NCBI GenBank assembly: GCA_003134815.1
Contig: PLCO01000019.1
Span: 1 to 48,940, forward strand
Length of the DNA stretch: 48,940 bases
Direction of reading: 5' to 3'
Source: Acidobacteriaceae bacterium
GTDB taxonomy: Bacteria; Acidobacteriota; Terriglobia; Terriglobales; Acidobacteriaceae
Part shown: positions 16,569 to 25,705 of the stretch, one piece after another
Numbering within the stretch: the first letter of the stretch is position 1
How the letters are laid out: each line of letters starts with the position of its first letter
Notes under the pieces: model-generated
Told to the model about the DNA's origin: nothing
Database searches by the model: none
What the model saw: the letters and a program-made list of their open reading frames with translations, nothing else
Translations under genes and position numbers: made by a program

Positions 16569-18170
16569 ATGTCCAGTGAATCTTTGCTTACTCCCTCTGC
16601 GCGCAATCAAACCGAAGTCATCGCCGTCCATGGCGCCGATCCCGAGATCCTCGCTTTCGCCATGGCCAAGTACTCCCGTTCGTCGCTGTCGATGCGCGAT
16701 TCCCTGGCCGAAATCAGCGCCCAGCGCGCAGAGCAGTTCCTCAACACCTTTTATTTCCAGTACGGCCACCGCTCCATCGCCGACCTCGCCCATATCGCCT
16801 TTGCCGTCGAGCGGCTATCCCTGCTTGCCGCCATCGTCCTGGTCGACGAGACCCGCTGGGACGGCCAGGAGCGCTCCACGCGCTATCAGAACTTCCTCGA
16901 ATCCGGCTTCTACGTCCCCGATTTCGCAGGCGATTCCGTCTCCGAGGACCTCTACGCGCGCACCATCGACTCGCTTCTCGCCGCCTACAAGCGCGTCAGC
17001 TTCGCCGTTCACGAACTGCTTCGCCGCCGCGTCTACTGCCCTGAAGGCATGAAGCTCGAGGCGTACGAGCGCACCCTTCGCGCCCGCGCTTTTGACGTCG
17101 CCCGCTACCTGCTGCCGCTGGCCACCAACACCTCGCTCGGCCAAATCGTGAGCGCCCGCACTCTGGAAACGCAGGTGTCGCGCCTGCTCTCCCATCCTGC
17201 CGCGGAGATTCGCATGCTCGGCGAGAAGCTTCGCGAAGCCGCCACCGGCCCCGCGTGGAACCTGAACGCCCGCGCCGCCCAGTCCATCATCGACAAGATC
17301 GAGGTCCTGGACGACGAAGCCGCGCCTGCTCTCGCCGCTCAGGCCGCCGCCCTATTCACACGCGAGGTCCGCTCCGCGCCCACTTTGGTCAAGTACGCCC
17401 AGCCAAGCGATTACCTCATCAACACCAAGCGCGATCTGGCCCAGGCCGCTGCCGAGCTGCTCAGGAACTCGCCTCCCGCAGCCGCTCCGCTAGTCGATCT
17501 GGTCGAGCGCACCGAGTCTCTCGAAGTCGAGCTCGCTGCCACGCTCCTCTATTCCGCCTGCCGGCACCCTTACCGGCAGATCCGCGACCTGATTGCCTCC
17601 CAGCCCGCCGCGCGCAGCACTGAAATCATCGAACTGGGCTTAAAGCACCGCGGCAAGCACGACGAAACGCTCCGTGCCTTCCATGCCGGCGCCGCCATTC
17701 GCTTTGACATTCTCATGGATATCGGCGGCTTTCGCGACTTCCACCGCCATCGCCGCTGCACGCAGATCATCCAGGACTTCACGGCCCTGCATGGCTATGA
17801 AAGCCCCGGCTCCGGCGACCTGGGCGCAGGTTTAGACATCCTTGCAGAGGCCGGCGTGCTCTCCGAGTATCGCGAGGCCATTGACGCCGCCCACCGCACT
17901 GCCAGCGTGATCGCCGCTGCACCCGTCCTCGGAGCCGCGCAATCCGCCACCTATCTCTACCCGCTCGCCACCCGAATTCGCGCGCTATTCAAAATGGATT
18001 TCGCTGAAGCTCAATACATCACCGAGCTCCGCTCCGCCCCCGCAGGCCACTTCAGCTACCGCCGCGTCGCCTGGGAGATGTACCGCGCTCTCGAGAGGCG
18101 CCACCCCGCCCTGGCCAAAAACATCCGCGTCACCGACTTCACCCAACCCATCGATCTGTTCCAGCGCTGA
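16569..18170 (+). CDS. ThyX-like flavin-dependent thymidylate synthase, tandem double domain
   Basis: A 533-residue protein built of two ThyX-like halves. ThyX enzymes methylate dUMP to dTMP using FAD, NADPH and methylene-tetrahydrofolate. The first half has FYFQYGHRSIADLAHIAFAVE (from about residue 61), the helix before the ThyX motif, and the end of the motif as ERSTRY (101-106). Where normal enzymes have RHR it reads VDETRW. The second half has the RHR part, FHRHRR (391-396), but lacks the following S-RY. Neither half keeps a complete RHR-x7-8-S-RY signature, so activity is uncertain; the two halves might complement each other. Normal ThyX is about 220-270 residues. ATGs at 16539 and 16569 are both possible and neither has a clear ribosome site; sequence upstream of 16539 lies over the divergent DUF2071 start. 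Whether the genome also has thyA cannot be seen. Confidence 0.75.
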   Translation: MSSESLLTPSARNQTEVIAVHGADPEILAFAMAKYSRSSLSMRDSLAEISAQRAEQFLNTFYFQYGHRSIADLAHIAFAVERLSLLAAIVLVDETRWDGQERSTRYQNFLESGFYVPDFAGDSVSEDLYARTIDSLLAAYKRVSFAVHELLRRRVYCPEGMKLEAYERTLRARAFDVARYLLPLATNTSLGQIVSARTLETQVSRLLSHPAAEIRMLGEKLREAATGPAWNLNARAAQSIIDKIEVLDDEAAPALAAQAAALFTREVRSAPTLVKYAQPSDYLINTKRDLAQAAAELLRNSPPAAAPLVDLVERTESLEVELAATLLYSACRHPYRQIRDLIASQPAARSTEIIELGLKHRGKHDETLRAFHAGAAIRFDILMDIGGFRDFHRHRRCTQIIQDFTALHGYESPGSGDLGAGLDILAEAGVLSEYREAIDAAHRTASVIAAAPVLGAAQSATYLYPLATRIRALFKMDFAEAQYITELRSAPAGHFSYRRVAWEMYRALERRHPALAKNIRVTDFTQPIDLFQR

Positions 18171-18234
18171 GAGCACACGCGCCCGCCACGGTCACGCCGC
18201 CAGAAACCTCTGCATGAGCCGCTGTTCGCGCCGG

Positions 18235-21200
18235 CTATTGCACGGTGAGGGTGACTGTGTTGGTCACAGTCGTCGCACCCGACATGCCCGTGACGGTGAT
18301 CGTGTACTGTCCTAATGTCGTGCCGGGGTTTCCGCCGCCGCCGCCACCACCACCGCCGCCACTTCCCGATCCGCCGCACGCTACTACCCCGCCCGCAATG
18401 AAGATCGCGAAAGCCGCGAGGAGCATCAGATTTCGCCAGAAGCGGCGTCGCAAGGGCAGAATCCAAAGCGCAATGCAAGCCAATACCGGCGCGGATGCCG
18501 TAGACCAGCGCATCCACGATGCCGGTGGAAGAACCATTTTTGCGGAACTTGGTCCCGTCGTCGTAAACGTCAAGGTAGAAGTCGCAGGGCTGGATTGGAG
18601 CAGATTCACCGAAGCCGGTGTGAAGCTCATTGTGGGCAAGTCTTGTGCGCCCGGCGGGCTCGTTGTAATCACCGCGGTCAGAGCCACGTTTCCGACGAAA
18701 CCCCCTGTCGGAAACGCTGTGACAGTCGAGGAGTTCGCGCCAGATAGCCCCCTCGCCACAGCAAGCGAGCCCCCGCTGAGGGTAAAGGACGCATTCGCCG
18801 GCGCGGACACCACCACGGTAGCCGTTGCTGTAGCGGCGTTGTAGTTGTTGTCGCCGCTATACGCGGCTGAAATCGTGTCGGTGCCGGGTGCAAAGGAACC
18901 TGCCGGGATGATGATGCTTCCGGAGCCGTAATTGATGCCAATCGGCGAAGCATAATATGCGGATGTCAGCGTGACCGTGCCGCCAGCCGCCGGCGCCGGC
19001 ACGCCTGACCCGCCGCTCACGGAAGCGGTTACCGTGATCGACTGTTGCGTGGAAAAGCTTGACTCCAACGGTGTGATCGTCAAAATCGGCGTACCCTTGG
19101 CTACGTTGACTGTGCCCGTGCCCGAAGCGTTGGAATAGGCATAACTGGCGATCGAGTCGGGGACATAGAATACGTTGATGATGCTCGCGCCGCCTGCGAA
19201 CGTTCCGGCAGGGAGCGTCACCGTCGCACTGCCTCCTGACAGCGTGCCGGTTACGGTTGTTCCCACGTCCGAAACACTGATCCCGCCGGTCGGCGTCGGA
19301 TTGCCCGCCCCGCCGCTCACCGTGACCTTGATCGACAGTGGTTCAATGGTTGTCGGATTTTGTGTCACCGGAGTCACCGTCAACGTCGGCGCAATAATCG
19401 GCGACAGATAAACTCCAATCGTGTTCGATCCGGTCGTGCTGACGTAGAGAGCGGTGCTTTGCGTATCGGGGGTATAGGCGGCGCTGAGCGTGTCGAGCCC
19501 CGGCGGCAGAGTGCCCGGAGCTAGGTTGATGATCGCGTTTCCGGCGGTGACTGCCGTCGATGCGGATGTATAGCTCCCGCTCGTCAATACAACCGATCCC
19601 GTCGGTGCCGGGTCTCCCGTGGGGCCGGCCACGTCTACCGTGACGGTGATCGTCTGCGCACTCGTAGCGCTGCCGGGATTCGCCGATACAAACACGGTCG
19701 GCGTCAGCTTCGCGCCTTCATTCTGGACGTTGGTGAAGTTTGACGCTGTCAGATAGCTCGACCCGCTCCCCGCATCCGGTGTATAGGTCACCGTCAGCGT
19801 ATCGTTGCCCATCGCCAGCGATCCGGCCGGAATGTTGACCGTCGCGCTTTGGTTCACCAGCACGACCGGCCCCGAACTGTAGCCGCCCCCCGTCAAAGTC
19901 ACTGAGCCCGTCGGATTTGGATAGTACTGAACGGCATTCACAACCACGCCCACGGTGATGGACTGAGTATTGGTGATGACCGTCTGAGAGGGAGTCAGAG
20001 AGAGTGTCGGTTGCACCAAGGGCGGCACAGTGACCGTGAGCAGCGTGCTTGTCGATGAGCTCGCATAAATCGGGGCGCTCGCGGCGTCAGGCGTATAGGT
20101 GACGGTTACCGTGTAATTGCCCACCCGTAGAACTCCCGCCGCGAGGTAAAAGACCGCCGGCGAATAGTTCGGCACCGCGATTGTCGACGTATAGCTTCCG
20201 ATGGTCAGGGTAAAGGTCCCCGTCAGTGTTGCCCCGTATGGCGCTCCCCTGGAATACACCATCACCGCAAACGGCTCGTTTGTGGCAACCGTCGCTGGGC
20301 TGTTAACGGAAACCACTGGCGTGAAGATTTTCGTCGCTGTCGGGTATGCGGCCTCAAAAATGTCTGCATTCAGCGAGCCAAGGCCCGTCACCTCGTCGTA
20401 TCCGGTTCCCACCTCATAGCCCGCCTGTCCTCCGCTCAACCCATTCGGGCCCGGAATGCTGTTGTTGCACATGCTCGGCGTGTTGATGTCGCATGTGCTC
20501 ACGCCGCTGCTCGCCAGCGTCACGTCCTGAAAGGCCGACGGCGCGCCGTACCACATCTGGTACAGCGCTGGATTCAGATTCCCTTGGGGCGCGCTCATGC
20601 TCTGGTCAAGTAGCGCCGCGATGCCGGCCATGCTCGGCGTGCTGGCCGAAGTCCCTGAGAAAACCAGAAAGTAGAAGGAGCCGCTGGTGACGCCGCAGCT
20701 TCCGCCGCCAGCGGCAAAACAGCCGAAGTAGCCATCGTGCTCAGACGCGGAGAAGGCCACATCCGGCGTATACCGTCCCGCGTTGGCCGTGGGAACTCCA
20801 GGAAACCCCTTCTGCCACGTTGGCGTCGCGATCACCGAACTCACGCCCCCGCCCGAAGCAGCTACCGTGCTCGTTGTTCCATTCCACGACTCGTTCCAAC
20901 CGCCCTCAGGAATGTACCCGAGAGCCGTGGTCCCAAGGCTCCCTGAACTACTGCTCCAGGAACTCGATGCGTCGTTGAACTCCGTCCCCCCCACGCACGT
21001 GGCGTAGCTCGACGAGCAAATGTAATTCGGGCTGTTTGGCTGCGGGCTTGCCGGAGGCGTCGCAAACGCCGGATCGCATCCTGAGGCTCCTGAGTCGCCC
21101 GATGCGACGAACGACGAGATTCCTTCCGCGGCCGCCTGCTGAAAAAGCGAGTCCCAGAAATTCACGCCCGCCGGGCCTGCAGCCGATTCACAGGCTCCGA

Positions 21201-22407
21201 AGCTGATGGTCATCACTTCGACCGGTGTCGGCACTGTCTGCACTAGATACTGCGCGTCCACCTGGATGCCGCCGCTCGCTTGGGTCGCCACCACCAGCAG
21301 CAGTTGCGCCCCCGGTGCCACGCTTCCCGCTCGTTCAACGTCCAGCGTCGCTTCGCCCTGGTCGCCGATCGAAACCCCAGTGCCCGGAGGCGACGTATAC
21401 GCCGGTCCCGGATCGATTCCACCGAATGCGGTCGGCACCACCTCTGTCGGCCTGTTAAACGTGACACCTGTCGCCGCCTGGAAGTATGTGAAATCGGTCG
21501 CATAGGTCCGCGAACGCCCCACGATTCCGATCTTCTCGCCTGTACCTGTGCTGGGGTAGTTTGGCACGTCATAGATTTTGTCGAAGTCGCCCGGCCCGAT
21601 AAAGTGAACGGTGCTCGAAGCGTTGATCGCCGGCGAATCCATCTGCATGACTCGCGCCTGGTTCTGCGGATCCTCCTCGATCGAGTAAAGCCCGCGAATC
21701 GCCTTGATCGCCGGCGCCACTGCCTGCGGCACGATCGGATCCGAAGAAACCGAGACCAGGCTCCTGCCGTCGACCCGGTAGTTATGCAGCTCGGTTTGGA
21801 AGGCGCGCGAAACGTCCGCCGCCGTGCCTCCGAATCCTATGAAAGTCTTGCTCGGTGCAATCCAATCCACATGCAGGCCCTCAGATTGGAGCCAGCCCTT
21901 GATAGTCGCCACATCGGCGTCTGACGGTCCGAAGCGACTTCCGATCTCCGCCGCAGTCAGCCAGTGATGGTAGTCGGGCGACGCGGGGTTCTGCTGATCG
22001 GCCAGAAACTGCTCAAAGGCAATTTCCTGCGCGGACGGTCGCGCCAGGACCAGAGTGAGGCCTTCCACCGGCTGGTCCGCCGGCAATCGCCCTGCGTCGT
22101 TCGCCGCATTCGCCCACCGCGGATGGTGGTTGGGCAAAGCCTGCACTCGGGACAAGTCAATCGGCGCTGGAATCAGGCTCGGAGCCTGCGCGGCAACTGT
22201 GGAACCGAGGGTAAGGAAAAATGAAGCGACCAGAAAGCCTGAGAATTGCGATCCTGACAGGCACGAGCGCAAAACTCGCTTGCGGCGACTCGGTCGAATT
22301 CCGCAACCTGGTGCAGAGGAACAACGAATCTTGCCGCGAGACGCGCGATGCGCAATCTCGTCTTCCCTCTCCGCATCGGGATTGGAGGGTTCAAGGCTGA
22401 GAGACAT
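18235..22407 (-). CDS. Sedolisin (S53) protease with Ig-like repeats and glycine-tract C-terminus
   Basis: Secreted or surface-attached serine-carboxyl peptidase of the pro-kumamolisin/sedolisin family, active on proteins at acid pH. From ATG at 22407 (GGAG 7 nt upstream) it has 1,390 residues. A long basic N-region precedes a hydrophobic signal (about 55-73). The propeptide (about 95-245) contains DYHHWLTAAEIGSRFGPS. The catalytic domain carries QGEATLDVERA with Glu352 and Asp356, the oxyanion Asp438 in SGDSGASG, and the nucleophile Ser587 in SGTSAST. Then come about six Ig-like modules of 90-100 residues (VTV--T-DA/SG---Y pattern). Near the C-terminus there are two hydrophobic segments around WILPLRRRFW, a CGGSGS and a run of ten glycines, and a final Ig-like strand. 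Frames beginning at 22566 add residues without a ribosome site. It converges on the ThyX-like gene. Confidence 0.9.
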   Translation of the reverse strand: MSLSLEPSNPDAEREDEIAHRASRGKIRCSSAPGCGIRPSRRKRVLRSCLSGSQFSGFLVASFFLTLGSTVAAQAPSLIPAPIDLSRVQALPNHHPRWANAANDAGRLPADQPVEGLTLVLARPSAQEIAFEQFLADQQNPASPDYHHWLTAAEIGSRFGPSDADVATIKGWLQSEGLHVDWIAPSKTFIGFGGTAADVSRAFQTELHNYRVDGRSLVSVSSDPIVPQAVAPAIKAIRGLYSIEEDPQNQARVMQMDSPAINASSTVHFIGPGDFDKIYDVPNYPSTGTGEKIGIVGRSRTYATDFTYFQAATGVTFNRPTEVVPTAFGGIDPGPAYTSPPGTGVSIGDQGEATLDVERAGSVAPGAQLLLVVATQASGGIQVDAQYLVQTVPTPVEVMTISFGACESAAGPAGVNFWDSLFQQAAAEGISSFVASGDSGASGCDPAFATPPASPQPNSPNYICSSSYATCVGGTEFNDASSSWSSSSGSLGTTALGYIPEGGWNESWNGTTSTVAASGGGVSSVIATPTWQKGFPGVPTANAGRYTPDVAFSASEHDGYFGCFAAGGGSCGVTSGSFYFLVFSGTSASTPSMAGIAALLDQSMSAPQGNLNPALYQMWYGAPSAFQDVTLASSGVSTCDINTPSMCNNSIPGPNGLSGGQAGYEVGTGYDEVTGLGSLNADIFEAAYPTATKIFTPVVSVNSPATVATNEPFAVMVYSRGAPYGATLTGTFTLTIGSYTSTIAVPNYSPAVFYLAAGVLRVGNYTVTVTYTPDAASAPIYASSSTSTLLTVTVPPLVQPTLSLTPSQTVITNTQSITVGVVVNAVQYYPNPTGSVTLTGGGYSSGPVVLVNQSATVNIPAGSLAMGNDTLTVTYTPDAGSGSSYLTASNFTNVQNEGAKLTPTVFVSANPGSATSAQTITVTVDVAGPTGDPAPTGSVVLTSGSYTSASTAVTAGNAIINLAPGTLPPGLDTLSAAYTPDTQSTALYVSTTGSNTIGVYLSPIIAPTLTVTPVTQNPTTIEPLSIKVTVSGGAGNPTPTGGISVSDVGTTVTGTLSGGSATVTLPAGTFAGGASIINVFYVPDSIASYAYSNASGTGTVNVAKGTPILTITPLESSFSTQQSITVTASVSGGSGVPAPAAGGTVTLTSAYYASPIGINYGSGSIIIPAGSFAPGTDTISAAYSGDNNYNAATATATVVVSAPANASFTLSGGSLAVARGLSGANSSTVTAFPTGGFVGNVALTAVITTSPPGAQDLPTMSFTPASVNLLQSSPATSTLTFTTTGPSSAKMVLPPASWMRWSTASAPVLACIALWILPLRRRFWRNLMLLAAFAIFIAGGVVACGGSGSGGGGGGGGGGNPGTTLGQYTITVTGMSGATTVTNTVTLTVQ

Positions 22408-22871
22408 TCTGAAACTCCAAAACGTGGAATCATGATCCGCGGCGCGGCGAAGGGCCGACAACTCAGCAACCCCGTTGAGAATCCCGGATCGCAGACCACC
22501 CCAAACGGACGCGTTCTCCAGCGAATCGGTTTCAAAGCTGGCAACTGCACGGAATGATACACCCACTATGCAGTGACAATTGCGAATTCTTTCCGTCCAT
22601 GCTCTCCCGGAGTTGCCCCGCTCGCCCCAACCTATTCAATCTGTCTGCATTAACGTGTCCTGGTCCGGTGGTTGCGGATCACCGGCACTCATCCGTGTCG
22701 TATACTCAGCGAGTCCGCGAGCTCCTCCTCGGACCCCACTCGTTAACAGGCTCGAAGACCCCGCATGGTCACCTTGTTGGCGAAGGCCTTCAATCCAATC
22801 ACGCCCGGCTGCAATGCCGGACATTCAAATGCCGGGAGCGCTTCTTCCGGCTTGCAATACGGAGGTTTTTC
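22408..22871. other. Divergent intergenic region, no gene seen
   Basis: The 464 bp between the sedolisin and the small secreted protein genes must carry both promoters. A plus-strand frame is open through most of it, in phase with the secreted protein, but has no signal peptide or ribosome site and I consider it untranslated. No convincing -35/-10 pair, repeat or RNA was found by eye. Confidence 0.4.
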
Positions 22872-23675
22872 ATGAGCCCGCAAGGAAGTTTTTTGATGAT
22901 CTCGATCAAGAAATCAATTCTCTGGTCCTGCCTTGCCGCATTGCTGCTTTCGGCGGCAGTGCTCGTTATGCCCGCGTCCGCGCAGGGGCCGACCATCCGC
23001 AGCGTCACCTTCTACACCGTCAAGCCGAACCGTATCGGCGATTTTCAGGCTGAGGTCAAGGAGTACAACGCCATCATGGCCAAAGCCGGCTCCGATCGCT
23101 ACAGCACCATCTGGACTTCGCTTACCGGTACCCGCGAGTTCGCGCGCGTGCAGATGTACTACAAGTGGGCCGACTTGGACTCGACTGTGGGCACCGACCC
23201 CAAGTTGAAGGATCAGGCCGCCGACCTGACGCGCATCAGCATGCGCATCATCGAGTGCACTTCAAGCTGGCACCGCGACATCGACGTCATCATGCCCGAC
23301 TACAGCCTGCCCGACAGCGGCGATGAGCCTACTATGATTCGCGTTCTGGTTACACATGTGCGCCCGGAAAAGTTCCGCGAGTATCTCGACTTCCAGAAGA
23401 ACGTAGTGCTGCCCGCAATCCAGAAGAGCGGAGCTAAGGACTACAACTTTGCCGATAAGCGCTTCGGCGAGCCCGGCCCGGTATACGTTTCTGTCGTCGG
23501 CTTCAACAACTGGGCCGATCTCGATGCCGGCGTTGGCGCTGAAAAAGGACTCAGCAAAGACGACTACAAAGCTCTCGTTGACAAGGTGCACGAGCTCATC
23601 GTGAGCAGCAACTTCATCCTCTATCGCTATCAGCCTGACCTGAGCTATCTGCCCGCGCCCGCACCCGCGAAGTAA
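22872..23675 (+). CDS. Secreted protein of unknown function
   Basis: A 267-residue exported protein. GGAGG at 22861-22865, 6 nt before ATG 22872, fixes the start. A signal peptide (hydrophobic SILWSCLAALLLSAAVLV, then ASAQ) ends near residue 36. The mature part contains two related halves: one around IRSVTFYTVKPNRIGDFQAE with VQMYYKWADLDS, the other around MIRVLVTHVRPEKFREYLDF with VVGFNNWADLDAG. Each has a beta strand, a P-K/R-F/IGDFQ or REYLDF helix and a WADLD segment. This resembles a duplicated dimeric alpha/beta-barrel (ABM/NIPSNAP-like) fold, which is inference. No catalytic residues are obvious. It is transcribed alone, divergently from the sedolisin. Confidence 0.8.
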   Translation: MSPQGSFLMISIKKSILWSCLAALLLSAAVLVMPASAQGPTIRSVTFYTVKPNRIGDFQAEVKEYNAIMAKAGSDRYSTIWTSLTGTREFARVQMYYKWADLDSTVGTDPKLKDQAADLTRISMRIIECTSSWHRDIDVIMPDYSLPDSGDEPTMIRVLVTHVRPEKFREYLDFQKNVVLPAIQKSGAKDYNFADKRFGEPGPVYVSVVGFNNWADLDAGVGAEKGLSKDDYKALVDKVHELIVSSNFILYRYQPDLSYLPAPAPAK

Positions 23676-24390
23676 TCGCTGAAGTCGCGGAATGAACAGA
23701 TGATAGCCAGGAAATGGCAACTGAACCGCGCGCCTCGGGGTCTCGTCTGCCGTGGTGGACCACGGCGGACGACCTTTCCTTAGCGCCGCATCGTTTTGCG
23801 AGGATTTCCCGTGAGAGCGGCAAGCTAGGGTCCGAGCGTGAAGTTTTCCTCCTATTTCGGCGATTTTCGCTTGAAAAAGCTCATTTTTTCGCGATTTTTC
23901 GCGATTTTTCGATGCGAATTTCGGTGACTTTCTGCTGATTGCAAACGAGTTAACATCAAATTGCACCAAACGCGATGCACCATTTTTATTTTTCTGCCCC
24001 CTGCGCTCTTTTTTCGAGGCATGTTTCCTGGAAGATGTGGAATGCGGGTCGGCCGAATTGAAGGCCGAAAAGCCACTTGGCTGCCGACCGGACAACGTTG
24101 CCGATTAAGAAAAGTGTAGCGAAATGGCGGAAATAATCGGCAAACTTTACTGTGATCAGAGATCAGGGGGCAGAGATCAGAAAGGGAACGACTTACACGA
24201 GTTTTGCGGAACTATTTTGGTGGATGGGGGCTTGACAGCTTTTGGGGTGAGGTCCGGGCCGAAGGTCCGACTGGGTTTACTTCGCGCGTGCAGGGGCGGC
24301 GTAGAAAGTTGCGTTGCCTCCGATTGTTGAGTCGACCAGAGGTGCGGTGAGGATGTTTGCCAAGGCGCGCCGGGCGGAAGTGAACGAGGA
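23676..24390. other. AT-rich gene-free region with short direct repeats
   Basis: About 715 bp without a convincing gene. Bases 23865-24010 are clearly poorer in GC than the surroundings and contain repeated TTTTTCGCGA units (about 23885-23912). At 24153-24181 there are three close copies of AGATCAG. A long minus-strand frame overlaps the secreted-protein gene antisense and has shadow-like composition. A 68-codon plus frame at 24124-24330 has no ribosome site or recognisable sequence. The region looks like the left border of an accessory insertion. Confidence 0.45.
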
Positions 24391-24417
24391 ATGGTATATA
24401 CTAATGATATAGACCAT
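24391..24417 (+). promoter_or_regulatory. Operator-like inverted repeat before antitoxin-domain gene
   Basis: ATGGTATATA (24391-24400) and TATAGACCAT (24408-24417) are 10-bp arms with one mismatch around a 7-bp centre. The repeat ends 3 bp before the GGAGG ribosome site (24420-24424). AbrB/VapB-type antitoxins typically bind such repeats to repress their own operon; that link is inferred. Confidence 0.55.
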
Positions 24418-24429
24418 ATGGAGGCGCCC

Positions 24430-25347
24430 ATGCCGGCAAAAGCAGAAGGCAAACTGAAGTCCGCCGATGCGAAGCTGTTCTGGAATGGCCGCAGCCAGGC
24501 TGTGCGGCTGCCCAAGGAGTTCCGGTTTGAGGGCGACCGCGTGAAGGTAACGCGCGTGGGAGCCGGCGTGTTGCTGGAGCCGATCAGTCAGAGTCAAAGT
24601 GATGCTCAAAAGGAATCTGCCGAGGAGTGGTTCGCGCGGATTGACGGGCTCAAGGGAGATCCAATCTTTCCCGAGAGGCGCAAAGGCGCCGATCTTGTGG
24701 CGGCGATGCAGGCTTCGCCTTACAAGGAGATTGGCCTTGAAAGAGCCGGCGGTAGAGAACTGGACGGTGTAGGCGCTGGAGAGGATACTGTTTTCATGGC
24801 GACACAGCCCATTGCGAACGGATACGTGTCGGAGGAAGAGTACCTTTCCACGAGCTACGATCCCGACTGCGAGTACGACGAGGGCCTGGTCGTGGAGCGC
24901 AACTTGGGCGAGATTGAGCACGCGTATCTGCAAATTTTGCTGGGCACTCTTTTCACAATTCATGCGCAGGAATGGAACATCCTGGCCCTCACCGAGCAGC
25001 GGGTGCAGATCGCGCCGGAGCGATTCCGGGTGCCCGACGTCTGCGTACTGCGCTCCGATGCACCCTGGGAGAAGATCGTCACGCATCCTCCGCTGATCGC
25101 GATCGAAATTCTTTCGCCGGAGGACACCATTCGCGGCGCAGAGAAGAAAGCCGCGGAGTATCTCCAGTTTGGCGTCGCACACGTGTGGGTCATCGACCCG
25201 TATGCGCGGGTCGCCTATCGGGCAACGGGTGAAGGACTGGAGCGCGTTGCCGAATCCGAAATCACCGTGCCAGGAACGCCGATTTGCGTGCGTCTCACCG
25301 AGCTGTTCGAGAAGCTGGACCAGGCGCGCCAGCGCGGGCAGCGATAG
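24430..25347 (+). CDS. AbrB/VapB-like antitoxin domain joined in frame to Uma2-family nuclease
   Basis: One 305-codon open frame with two parts. Residues 1-95 resemble a SpoVT/AbrB-type antitoxin: KLFWNGRSQAVRLPKEFRFE (about 16-35) then VKVTRVGAGVLLEPI. From the internal ATG at 24796 the rest is a Uma2 (DUF820) protein: YVSEEEYLSTSYDPDCEYDEG, VPDVCVLRSD, IEILSPED and KKAAEYLQFGVAHVWVIDP, giving the D-ExK-like nuclease residues. The antitoxin starts at ATG 24430 with GGAGG 5 nt upstream. Uma2 has its own purine-rich site (GAGAGGA about 9 nt before 24796), so it may be translated separately. No stop separates them in this frame; in the +1 frame a stop occurs at 24770-24772. Either this is a true fusion, or an antitoxin gene lost its natural end and its vapC partner. 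No PIN toxin is present here. Confidence 0.7.
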   Translation: MPAKAEGKLKSADAKLFWNGRSQAVRLPKEFRFEGDRVKVTRVGAGVLLEPISQSQSDAQKESAEEWFARIDGLKGDPIFPERRKGADLVAAMQASPYKEIGLERAGGRELDGVGAGEDTVFMATQPIANGYVSEEEYLSTSYDPDCEYDEGLVVERNLGEIEHAYLQILLGTLFTIHAQEWNILALTEQRVQIAPERFRVPDVCVLRSDAPWEKIVTHPPLIAIEILSPEDTIRGAEKKAAEYLQFGVAHVWVIDPYARVAYRATGEGLERVAESEITVPGTPICVRLTELFEKLDQARQRGQR

Positions 25348-25360
25348 GAGTGGTGATCGA

Positions 25361-25573
25361 GTGGCAGAGATCGACGAGTCGAAGTTCGACTACAACTATG
25401 TGCCGGAGCACCTGAAGGAGAGGAAAAAGAACTGGCGCAGCCTTTCGGTCGGCGAGCGAATGGAGCTGGTTTCGGAGCTGAGTCTGGCAGCTTGGGAAAA
25501 ACTGGGCGTCGTCTACGATCCGAGCAAGCCGATGGATAAGACGATCCGGCGGGTTGAGCACAAGCGGGTTTGA
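25361..25573 (+). CDS. Small conserved-looking hypothetical protein
   Basis: A 70-residue hydrophilic protein starting at GTG 25361, 13 nt after the Uma2 stop, with AGGAG about 10 nt upstream. It contains FDYNYVPEHLKERKKNW (about 8-24) and a helical ERMELVSELSLAAWEKLGV. It has no membrane segment, cysteine or known motif. The upstream in-frame extension overlaps Uma2 and has shadow composition. Its position suggests co-transcription with Uma2; function is unknown. Confidence 0.6.
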   Translation: MAEIDESKFDYNYVPEHLKERKKNWRSLSVGERMELVSELSLAAWEKLGVVYDPSKPMDKTIRRVEHKRV

Positions 25574-25705
25574 GGGTTGCATGCTTCCGACAAATCCCAG
25601 GTCTCAGAAGCGAGACCTGCGGCAACGGCTCCTAGCTTCCCGTCCAAACGGTTGTCCATCAGTGGCCAGGTAGGTGATAATTCTGGTCTCATCCGGGCAC
25701 ACACA

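Noticed and set aside
23262..24095. 277-codon minus-strand frame
   Set aside because: Its C-terminal half is antisense to the secreted-protein gene and its N-terminal half is low-complexity from the AT-rich region.
24153..24181. CRISPR-like repeats (AGATCAG copies)
   Set aside because: Units are 7 bp and too close together; no spacers and no cas genes. No other regularly spaced repeats were seen in the window.
24277..25182. 301-codon minus-strand frame
   Set aside because: Antisense to the antitoxin/Uma2 frame, which has clear motifs and ribosome sites.
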